Shown in pieces: positions 1 to 5,505 of a stretch of 9,255 nucleotides of DNA. The position numbers were made by a program, and so were the translations under genes. The stretch spans positions 1 to 9,255 of the forward strand of contig CAJWGQ010000115.1 of the NCBI GenBank assembly GCA_913041025.1, in the 5' to 3' direction. The notes below the pieces were generated by a model. That model was not told where the DNA came from, did not search any database, and saw nothing but the letters and a program-made list of their open reading frames with translations. How positions within the stretch are numbered: position 1 is the stretch's first letter; each line of letters opens with the position of its first letter. Source of the stretch: an uncultured Gammaproteobacteria bacterium (lineage in GTDB: Bacteria; Pseudomonadota; Gammaproteobacteria; Pseudomonadales; Azotimanducaceae_A).

Positions 1-2
1 TG

Positions 3-278
3 CTCGCAGCCAACCCAGAAATACTGGTCCTTGACGAAGCCACAGCGAGCATCGATACGGAAACTGAAGAAATCATTCAAAACGCTTTAAAGATAATTAT
101 GAAGGGCAGAACCTCTATCTTAATTGCCCATCGTCTTAAAACTATCCAAGAAGCCGATCGCATCCTGGTCCTAAAAAATGGCAGAGTTAAGGAAATCGGA
201 ACTCATGATCAGTTAATGGCCAACAAAGATGTCTACTACACGCTAAGTCAACTTCAATTTCAGGACGTCAGTATTTAA
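3..278 (+). CDS. ABC exporter ATP-binding domain, C-terminal end (5' truncated)
   Basis: The gene enters from the left edge and only its last 91 residues are visible, ending in TAA. They form the second half of an ABC nucleotide-binding domain: the Walker B strand ILVLDEATA with its catalytic Glu (about residue 12 of the fragment), the D-loop SIDTETE, and the switch histidine in LIAHRL (about residue 43). The typical end GRVKEIGTHDQLM follows. This Walker B, D-loop and AHRL spacing, with the short tail after GTHDQL, is characteristic of the MsbA/MdlB-type exporters, in which an N-terminal six-helix membrane domain is fused to the ATPase in one chain and works as a dimer at the inner membrane. 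The Walker A, Q-loop and signature motif lie outside the window, so neither the fusion nor the substrate can be shown. It runs in the same direction as the following hydrolase, with 67 bases between stop and start. Confidence 0.92.
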   Translation, partial: LAANPEILVLDEATASIDTETEEIIQNALKIIMKGRTSILIAHRLKTIQEADRILVLKNGRVKEIGTHDQLMANKDVYYTLSQLQFQDVSI

Positions 279-345
279 CCCTTTATCTATAGCAAGGATG
301 TTCACTTCATGTGATCATTCAATTGAAGAAGAGAGGGGAAAGCCT

Positions 346-1170
346 ATGAATTCTGAGTCACTAGTTCGCGATTTGAAACAATTGCAGCTTACTTTTTTCG
401 CTGGCTTTTTATTTTTTCTAATAAACGTCCAGGCAGAAAGTACTACGCTTCCCGACGCGATTGTTGGCAACGCCGGGCCATTGTCTGGGAACGCTGTTCA
501 GTATGCTTCAACAAACCCTTCTTCCGTGGGATACCTTTCAACCCCTGAGGGTGAAGGCCCTCACCCGTCGGTCATACTCATTCATGAATGGAATGGATTA
601 GTACAGCGGGTCAAAGAAACGGCAGACGCTTTCGCAGAAGAAGGCTACGTCGCACTTGCCGTCGATCTTTACAGCGGAAGAACAGGCTCCAACCCGCAGG
701 AAAATATGGCATTGGTTCGTGAGACACTTGCAGAGCCGGCTGTTCTTATAGATAACCTCAATGCCGCCGTGAATTACGTTAAGAAACAGAGCGGTAGCAA
801 TGGAAAAGTAGCAACCATTGGTTGGTGCTATGGCGGCGGCGTGGCACTCACTTACGCGCTGGGAGGTGACCATCATGATGCGACTGCTATTTTTTATGGC
901 AGACTCCTGGCGGACCCAGCGCAACTAGCACACGTGAATCATGGGTTCTATGGGACCTTCGTCGAGAACGATCGGGGCATACCCGTCAGCGACGTGGAAA
1001 GTTTCGTGGAAACGCTCCGGGCTGCCAAGATCCCGAATGACGTTCACATTTATGATGGCGTAAACCATGGATTCTGGCTCTACGTTGATCGCGATCCTGA
1101 AAATAATACGGAGCCAGCCATTGACGCGTGGAATCGCCTAAAGCAATTTCTCCAACGAACGCTGTCCTAG
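346..1170 (+). CDS. Exported dienelactone hydrolase family protein
   Basis: This is an alpha/beta hydrolase of the dienelactone hydrolase family, which cleaves cyclic esters and lactones. The family triad is visible: the nucleophile Cys161 in the elbow GWCYGGG, Asp209 (FVENDRG) and His241 (DGVNHGF). The family's Glu near the active site is Glu81 in HEWNG. The start at 346 is preferred over an in-frame ATG at 298. It follows a strong GAGAGGGG ribosome site and gives a classical signal peptide: basic N-region, hydrophobic core FFAGFLFFLINV, and a VQA-E cleavage site near residue 29. The long start would bury this under 16 acidic residues. The precursor is 274 aa and its catalytic domain is of ordinary family length. 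Export is unusual, because the well-studied chlorocatechol-pathway enzymes are cytoplasmic. No catechol-pathway genes lie beside it, so a general periplasmic esterase role is equally possible. It converges on the minus-strand microprotein gene with 19 bases between them. Confidence 0.9.
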   Translation: MNSESLVRDLKQLQLTFFAGFLFFLINVQAESTTLPDAIVGNAGPLSGNAVQYASTNPSSVGYLSTPEGEGPHPSVILIHEWNGLVQRVKETADAFAEEGYVALAVDLYSGRTGSNPQENMALVRETLAEPAVLIDNLNAAVNYVKKQSGSNGKVATIGWCYGGGVALTYALGGDHHDATAIFYGRLLADPAQLAHVNHGFYGTFVENDRGIPVSDVESFVETLRAAKIPNDVHIYDGVNHGFWLYVDRDPENNTEPAIDAWNRLKQFLQRTLS

Positions 1171-1189
1171 CTCAAAGTCAAAGACGACT

Positions 1190-1339
1190 CTATCCGGACT
1201 CATCAAAACAAAAGTCTCCATAGGCCAAACAAAGGGTTTCCATCACATCGCCAACCTGCGCCAACCAAAATATCAGAATGACTCCTATAAAGAGCAGCGA
1301 CAAACCGATCGTTAATCTCTCTAACGCGCTTTTACTCAT
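1190..1339 (-). CDS. Predicted 49-aa single-pass membrane microprotein
   Basis: This small gene begins 10 bases after the stop of the upstream membrane protein gene. It starts at ATG (complement of 1337-1339) and ends at TAG. The product is a short basic/polar head MSKSALERLT, one hydrophobic helix of about 19 residues (IGLSLLFIGVILIFWLAQV), and a short acidic tail with two cysteines (METLCLAYGDFCFDESG). The ribosome site is strong: AGGGGA seven bases before the ATG, built from the upstream gene's TAG stop. That coupling is the best argument that it is translated. I do not recognise a family. Its position as the third gene behind two paralogous polytopic proteins suggests an accessory subunit, but this is inference. 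The hydrophobic segment and the ribosome site make a chance reading frame less likely but do not exclude it. Confidence 0.6.
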   Translation of the reverse strand: MSKSALERLTIGLSLLFIGVILIFWLAQVGDVMETLCLAYGDFCFDESG

Positions 1340-1349
1340 CTATCGTCCC

Positions 1350-1826
1350 CTACGAAAAACCTATCCACCTTCCCGAGGCCGCGACGGTGAACCAAATCGC
1401 GATCGAACTTATCGCAAGCAATCTTAAGGCCCAACCGTTAATAGTATCGTGAGGATGAGCCAACAACGGTCTTTTAACGAAATATACAAATAAAGTACCC
1501 ACAGACAGACCAATCATTTTAGCCCAGAACATTTCATTAAAATAAAGCTTTATGGCTACGGCAGAGCTCATAAATATTCCACTGATAGCCATGACAATCA
1601 AAGCGAGAGTGAACCATCGGTCCATATTGCTGGCAACGACTTCCGACGGCACATCACGGAGTACCAGGCCCAAAAGTCGCAAATCTGTAATCAAAACGGC
1701 ACCCCCCAACAGTGCTAGAGATACCAAATGGACCATTTGAACAACAGCAAATACGCCACCATAAGCTTTTGATATATCTGCCAAAATAGAGGTGTCCAGC
1801 CACTCAAATATAAATAACAGTTCCAA
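1350..1826 (-). CDS. Four-helix membrane protein, DUF6644-like, second paralogue
   Basis: This 158-residue integral membrane protein has four predicted helices, at about residues 23-47, 70-90, 100-117 and 133-153. Motifs shared with its upstream neighbour include a His in the first helix (MVHLVSLALLGG, His33), then DLRLLGL at 48-54, a small-residue helix (VMAISGIFMSSA), and a closing helix ending ASGRWIGF. The arrangement resembles the DUF6644-type membrane proteins, recalled from memory and of unknown function. The helix His could bind a metal or haem, but no second ligand is certain. The start codon is TTG (complement of 1824-1826): a TAA stop lies in frame two codons upstream and the next Met is residue 31, inside the first helix. 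AGAGGG provides the ribosome site at good spacing. It lies 10 bases after the stop of the first paralogue, so the two are surely cotranscribed. Confidence 0.8.
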   Translation of the reverse strand: MELLFIFEWLDTSILADISKAYGGVFAVVQMVHLVSLALLGGAVLITDLRLLGLVLRDVPSEVVASNMDRWFTLALIVMAISGIFMSSAVAIKLYFNEMFWAKMIGLSVGTLFVYFVKRPLLAHPHDTINGWALRLLAISSIAIWFTVAASGRWIGFS

Positions 1827-1836
1827 TTCTTACCCT

Positions 1837-2412
1837 CTATTCCACCAGTGCCATTTCGTCTACACACCCTGCCAACCAATACATGGCGTATGACAGATCT
1901 TTGTGGCAGTCAAACCAATCATAGGCAATGGCTCGACCCGTCATCACTACACCCATCCACAAAAAGAGGGACGTCGCAGCACCGATTCTCAAACGTTTAG
2001 AGGGTTCAGCTTCTTCTCTCCCATCCTCCCTAATCCCTTTCATTTTATTGCGAAATAGGAAAGCATTAATCCCTGCAGCTATCAGCAATACCACCTTTAT
2101 GCGAAACCAAATACTTTGAGTAGAACGAACCGGAATCGCAAAAAACAGAAGCAAGCCAGTGATCACCATAACGGTAAAACCGATCATCATCGGTTTGTCT
2201 AACCGTTGCGCTATTTTCGCAGCAGGCACCTGCGCGAAAGAGAGACCCAGAATGCGAAGGTCGATAATAAATAACATGCCAAGGAAGATCATAATTGCTA
2301 AAACATGGGTAGACTCTATCCACGCATACAAATAAAAGGACTCATGAATTGCTGTGCTCCAGGCAAACGAATCCAGCCAACGCGCAAAATTCAGCAACCA
2401 CTCATTAAGCAA
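1837..2412 (-). CDS. Four-helix membrane protein, DUF6644-like, first paralogue
   Basis: This 191-residue membrane protein is a paralogue of the next gene. The helices are at about 27-50, 74-93, 101-119 and 142-163. Shared marks are WIESTHVLAIMIFLG (His36), DLRILGL (51-57), VMVITGLLLFFA, IWFRIK before the third helix, and a closing segment MTGRAIAY. Unlike its partner it has a longer N-terminus with a second histidine (His23), a charged loop between helices three and four (REDGREEAEPSKR), and a C-terminal tail of about 25 residues with a Cys-His pair (FDCHKD) and a further Cys. The start is TTG at 2412, because a TAG stop lies two codons upstream in frame. GGGAG sits six bases before it. The family resembles DUF6644-type proteins of unknown function. 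The tandem paralogues suggest a heterodimer, possibly binding haem or metal through the helix histidines, but this is inference. Confidence 0.8.
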   Translation of the reverse strand: MLNEWLLNFARWLDSFAWSTAIHESFYLYAWIESTHVLAIMIFLGMLFIIDLRILGLSFAQVPAAKIAQRLDKPMMIGFTVMVITGLLLFFAIPVRSTQSIWFRIKVVLLIAAGINAFLFRNKMKGIREDGREEAEPSKRLRIGAATSLFLWMGVVMTGRAIAYDWFDCHKDLSYAMYWLAGCVDEMALVE

Positions 2413-2511
2413 ACCCTACTCCCTATCCAATCCTGGAGGAAAACAGACGCTCTTCTTTCCACTTCAACCCAAACGATTGACATCACCAACTGAGCCAAAC
2501 TTTAACATGAA
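2413..2511 (-). other. Spacer between oxidoreductase and membrane operon
   Basis: There are 99 bases between the oxidoreductase stop and the TTG start of the first membrane paralogue. The only clear element is the ribosome site GGGAG just before 2412. I found no convincing -35/-10 pair and no hairpin followed by a U tract. The three membrane genes may therefore be read through from the oxidoreductase promoter, or have a promoter I cannot recognise. Confidence 0.4.
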
Positions 2512-3495
2512 CTATAGTTCCAGTCCTCGCTGTGGAAGCCCTGCCACATCGTAACACTGATCAATAACCGACATCTGTTTAACCGCGTCAGCTGCATCAG
2601 TGAACAAAGATGACTGGTTATCAATCGCATCGATAAAGGCATCAAGCTGATACGAGTATGTCGGACGCCTATCACAGGTCTCACTACGTTGAGTATCTTT
2701 ACGCGTCACCTCTATTGAGTGACCTATCTGCGGAATCAAAGGATTTCGGACGTAGAGTCTTCCCTCCTCCCCCGTCACCTCGAACTCCATGCGGAACTTA
2801 GCGTTCGAACGCATATCACCCGATATCCTTGCCTCAACTCCAGAGGGAAACACGAACTCAGCCGCCAAAAATGTATCGACGTTGGGGGGACCCACCTCCA
2901 ACTCTGTCGATTTGACTAAGGGCTCTTCTCCTACCAGATGTCTGACCCACGAAATTGGGTAACATCCGATATCCATAGTCACCCCGCCACCTAAACTATA
3001 GTTCATCCGAATATTACCAGGATCCGACACAGGCACGTGAAAGGCTGCATCGATACGCTCCACTTTACCGATCTCGCCACTTTCCATTATCTCTTTCGCA
3101 CGTATGAAGACCGGATGATATCGATAGTGAAAGGCGTCCATTAATACCAGACCCGTTTCTGCGCCAGCCGCTTCCATTTCTTTCGCCTCGAGCGCATTCG
3201 ACGCAAAGGATTTTTCACAAAGGACATGCTTCCCTGCGCGCAAAGCCCTTATCGTCCAATCTTTATGCATCGAAATAGGCAGTGGGTTATAAAAAGCATT
3301 CGTCTCATCATCCGCTATAACTTCATCATATGACTCGTACACTCGGGAAATTCCGTGCCACTTAGCAAATTCTTCTGCGCGACTCTTACTTCGAGCCGCA
3401 ATAGATACAACCCGAGCCTTCGGCTCGTCTACGCACGGGCTCATTAACGCTCTGGGGGTGATGTTCGCAGTACTGATAGTTCCAAAATTAATCAT
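2512..3495 (-). CDS. Gfo/Idh/MocA family NAD(P)-dependent oxidoreductase
   Basis: This 327-residue protein is of normal length for the Gfo/Idh/MocA dehydrogenases, which oxidise or reduce sugars, polyols and dihydrodiols using NAD(P). The N-terminal Rossmann fold starts GTISTANITPRAL (residues 5-17). The conserved dinucleotide and catalytic segment is AGKHVLCEKSFA with Glu94-Lys95; the family usually has EKP, so the Ser is a small departure. DAFHYRYHP (120-128) and GGGVTMDIGCYPISWVRH (169-186), with Asp175, Tyr179 and His186, are characteristic of the substrate domain in the dihydrodiol dehydrogenase/glucose-fructose oxidoreductase branch. The start at 3495 is chosen over an upstream Met at 3570 because GAGAGGAAAAC lies directly before it and homologues begin this way. 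No signal peptide is seen, so it is probably cytoplasmic. It is divergent from a PhyH-like oxygenase across 117 bases. The substrate is unknown. Confidence 0.9.
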   Translation of the reverse strand: MINFGTISTANITPRALMSPCVDEPKARVVSIAARSKSRAEEFAKWHGISRVYESYDEVIADDETNAFYNPLPISMHKDWTIRALRAGKHVLCEKSFASNALEAKEMEAAGAETGLVLMDAFHYRYHPVFIRAKEIMESGEIGKVERIDAAFHVPVSDPGNIRMNYSLGGGVTMDIGCYPISWVRHLVGEEPLVKSTELEVGPPNVDTFLAAEFVFPSGVEARISGDMRSNAKFRMEFEVTGEEGRLYVRNPLIPQIGHSIEVTRKDTQRSETCDRRPTYSYQLDAFIDAIDNQSSLFTDAADAVKQMSVIDQCYDVAGLPQRGLEL

Positions 3496-3529
3496 GTTTT
3501 CCTCTCCCAATGAGTATCTATTGCGATAC

Positions 3530-3560
3530 TTGGATGCCAACGATTCGATGCTAGTATACT
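3530..3560 (+). promoter_or_regulatory. Candidate promoter for first PhyH gene, with palindromic -10
   Basis: A TATACT hexamer at 3555-3560 is preceded by TTGGAT at 3530-3535, with 19 bases between them, which is slightly long. Transcription would start near 3567, giving a leader of about 46 bases to the ATG at 3613. The -10 lies inside AGTATACT (3553-3560), a perfect palindrome, so the same bases present TATACT to the other strand as well. Confidence 0.4.
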
Positions 3561-3583
3561 CAAAACACACCGAAGCTCGGCAA
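3553..3583 (-). promoter_or_regulatory. Candidate promoter for oxidoreductase, sharing the same -10
   Basis: On the minus strand TATACT (complement of 3553-3558) is preceded by TTGCCG (complement of 3578-3583) at 19 bases. Transcription would start near 3546, about 50 bases before the ATG at 3495. Because AGTATACT reads the same on both strands, one -10 region could serve both divergent genes. This is a visual match only. Confidence 0.35.
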
Positions 3584-3612
3584 CCAAACTAAATAGCGAC
3601 GAAACTGCTCAC

Positions 3613-4422
3613 ATGAAATCTCACTTGACCGAAGAACAGCTCGCGAATTACCAAAGAGACGGTTACCTGTCACCGTTAACTGTTTACGATCAAGAAGAGA
3701 CGAAACGACTACGGCAGGAATTCGAGAATTTCGAAAGACGCTTTGGCGGCACGGAAAAAGCGGCTCCCTTAAGAGCTGACCTCCACCTTCTTCAGAATTG
3801 GGCCTGGGATGTGGTAACCAATCCAAGGATAGTCCACCCAATAACCAGCATTCTCGGTCCAAACGTACTCTTGTGGTCCACTAACTGGTTCATTAAAGAA
3901 AGCGGTGATTCTAAGATTGTAAGCTTCCACCAGGATGCTAATTACTGGGGACTCGAACCACACGATGTAGCAACCGCTTGGCTAGCACTCTCAGACGCCC
4001 ATGAGGACTCTGGCCCGATGAGCTTCGTACCGGGAAGTCACCAAGAAGAGCTATACGCTCATACCAATACATTCGCAGAAAACAACCTGCTCAGTCGAGG
4101 ACAAGAAGTTAACAGAACCATCGACGAATCGGCGTGCCAGTCAGCACCTCTGGACTCTGGACAGATTTCTATTCACCATATTAGAGCCATCCACGGAAGC
4201 GGTCCAAACCTATCTAAAGATCGCAGAATAGGCATGGTACTGCGATACTGTGCCACTCACGTTCGTCAGACCAAGGGAGACGATACTGCGATACTGGTCT
4301 CGGGCTCGGACGATTTTGGACACTTCCAATTACTTGAAAAACCCGACCGTGACTTCGGGGAAAAAGAAACAGCAGCACACAAAGACGCAGTGACCAAGCT
4401 CGGCCACATCATTATGTCCTAA
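3613..4422 (+). CDS. Phytanoyl-CoA dioxygenase (PhyH) family protein 1
   Basis: This 269-residue enzyme is a predicted Fe(II)/2-oxoglutarate-dependent oxygenase of the PhyH superfamily, which hydroxylates small molecules in the cytoplasm with release of succinate and CO2. The facial triad is visible: His106 and Asp108 in FHQDANYWGL, and the distal His194 in AIHGSGPN. Arg205, 11 residues later in DRRIGMVLRY, is the expected 2-oxoglutarate ligand. MSFVPGSH (from about residue 136) is the usual strand of this fold. The N-terminus LTEEQLANYQRDGYL is the standard PhyH opening and supports the ATG at 3613, although no good Shine-Dalgarno site precedes it. It is divergent from the oxidoreductase, and this pairing hints at a shared substrate. 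It converges on a second PhyH gene with 10 bases between the stops. The substrate is unknown; members range from fatty acyl-CoA to ectoine and halogenation substrates. Confidence 0.9.
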   Translation: MKSHLTEEQLANYQRDGYLSPLTVYDQEETKRLRQEFENFERRFGGTEKAAPLRADLHLLQNWAWDVVTNPRIVHPITSILGPNVLLWSTNWFIKESGDSKIVSFHQDANYWGLEPHDVATAWLALSDAHEDSGPMSFVPGSHQEELYAHTNTFAENNLLSRGQEVNRTIDESACQSAPLDSGQISIHHIRAIHGSGPNLSKDRRIGMVLRYCATHVRQTKGDDTAILVSGSDDFGHFQLLEKPDRDFGEKETAAHKDAVTKLGHIIMS

Positions 4423-4432
4423 GCACCATCTC

Positions 4433-5317
4433 TCAGTCAGGATGCTCGCGAAAATAGGCGAGAGGATCCTGATAATCTACGCCACCACACAGATGATTGA
4501 CCCGGTTATATCCCAGAAGTCGCTGCAACAGAGCTGGCATCTTAGAAATAACGCTTCTCGGAACGCCAAGATAGAGATTTTCTTGCTGTCTCAACCAGGA
4601 AACATTGAAATTTAGATTCACGGACCGCCTGATCTCATCTGGGGTTTTATTGGCCCCGCCTGCGTGCCACAACGCGCCGTCCCACACCAACAAAGAACCC
4701 GCCTTCATTTCGATCTGTACAGTTGGTTCTTCGGGATTCAAACTCCGTTCCCATTTATGGCTGCCGGGCACCAGCATAGTCGCACCATTTTCAACGGTGA
4801 AATCATCCAACGCAATAAGCGTGTTGGCTACGAGCGGAGGGTGGGGCCTTGGAATCGGATAGTGACTATCATCCTGATGCAAACCTTGTTTATCGCATCC
4901 CGGCCCCGGGCACATTGCGACGGCGACAGACATCTGAAAGGACTTACCAAGCACTCCCTCAACAATAGACAAAAGAGCGGGGTCAATTGATACCTCATCG
5001 ATCGCTCGGGTTTTGGCATACAGATTAGGTATATGTACGGTCTGAGTCCCAGGCCAGCCCCGTTTCTTCCCATCGACAATCCGGTTACCAGTCAGAGCAA
5101 ATATCGGTTGCAATCCGACACGCATTTGTTCCAGGCGCCTGGCCCCCAAAAAATCCGGAAGCACTGAAAAACCGTTGTCCTGTACCTCCTCAACACAACG
5201 CTCGACAATTGACTGTTCTCCTGAATCTAGAGAAAAATCTGCTGTTAGCGGATCAGGCATTCGCATGCTCTCAACCAACTCAATGTAATACTCTAAATTT
5301 TCCTCTTGCTCATTCAT
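4433..5317 (-). CDS. Phytanoyl-CoA dioxygenase (PhyH) family protein 2
   Basis: This 294-residue predicted Fe(II)/2-oxoglutarate oxygenase has His147 and Asp149 in LHQDDSHYP, distal His218 in LWHAGGANK, and Arg230/Arg231 in the position of the 2-oxoglutarate ligand. MLVPGSHKWE lies between, at about 181-190. It is clearly different from the first PhyH protein: the N-terminus is longer by about 40 residues (acidic, EQEENLEYYIELVESM), there is a WPGTQTVHIPN segment near 88-98, and the C-terminal region is longer (LLQRLLGYNRVNHLCGG). So the pair is not a recent duplication. The start at 5317 is chosen over an ATG at 5356, which would add a Cys-rich 13-residue extension without homology. Its ribosome site is only fair (TAGGG eight bases upstream). 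The gene ends with TGA, which shows that TGA works as a stop in this genome. The substrate is unknown. Confidence 0.88.
   Translation of the reverse strand: MNEQEENLEYYIELVESMRMPDPLTADFSLDSGEQSIVERCVEEVQDNGFSVLPDFLGARRLEQMRVGLQPIFALTGNRIVDGKKRGWPGTQTVHIPNLYAKTRAIDEVSIDPALLSIVEGVLGKSFQMSVAVAMCPGPGCDKQGLHQDDSHYPIPRPHPPLVANTLIALDDFTVENGATMLVPGSHKWERSLNPEEPTVQIEMKAGSLLVWDGALWHAGGANKTPDEIRRSVNLNFNVSWLRQQENLYLGVPRSVISKMPALLQRLLGYNRVNHLCGGVDYQDPLAYFREHPD
4437..4472. terminator. Strong hairpin at the convergent PhyH junction
   Basis: Arms TCAGGAT (4437-4443) and ATCCTGA (4466-4472) pair perfectly. Inside them CTCGC (4445-4449) pairs with GCGAG (4458-4462) around an eight-base loop. A small internal loop (G against AGG) separates the two stems, giving 12 pairs in all. 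It starts 14 bases after the stop of PhyH gene 1 and occupies the last codons of PhyH gene 2. Neither strand has a U tract after it, so it is not a textbook intrinsic terminator. It could still end transcripts or protect 3' ends. Confidence 0.4.
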
Positions 5318-5428
5318 AACCAAAACCCTATTCCCGCAACATATCAGAAACACCATCGATCAACCACAAACTCCAATCCTTACCCAGCTTTGAAAAGCGG
5401 GGCAATAAGGAATCCAACCAAAAGTTCT

Positions 5429-5457
5429 TTGACCCCATAAACAAGTTTGAATAAGCT
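5429..5457 (+). promoter_or_regulatory. Candidate promoter for the selenoprotein gene
   Basis: TTGACC (5429-5434) matches five of six bases of the -35 consensus. It is followed after exactly 17 bases by TAAGCT (5452-5457), a weak -10 that keeps the important first TA and the last T. The predicted start near 5464 would give a leader of about 42 bases before the ATG at 5506. The surrounding 5318-5505 stretch is AT-rich intergenic DNA between divergent genes and holds no other gene I can support. Confidence 0.35.
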
Positions 5458-5505
5458 AACTCTGGATTTAAATTACCAGCAAAAATTAACCGTAAAGGAT
5501 GAAAA

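Noticed and set aside
318..327. Palindrome TTCAATTGAA before the hydrolase
   Set aside because: It is ten bases, AT-rich and single, so chance is a sufficient explanation.
298..345. Longer start for the dienelactone hydrolase
   Set aside because: It would place an acidic 16-residue stretch before the signal peptide, and the ribosome site is far better at 346.
3496..3570. N-terminal extension of the oxidoreductase to an ATG at 3570
   Set aside because: The extra 25 residues resemble no Rossmann start, and a strong ribosome site lies directly before 3495. The extension also spans the likely promoter.
3560..3862. A 100-codon minus-strand frame opposite PhyH gene 1
   Set aside because: It lies antisense to the well-supported oxygenase, has no family motif, and is explained as a shadow.
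5318..5356. Longer start for PhyH gene 2 at 5356
   Set aside because: The added 13 residues are hydrophobic and Cys-rich without resemblance to PhyH openings, and no ribosome site precedes the ATG.
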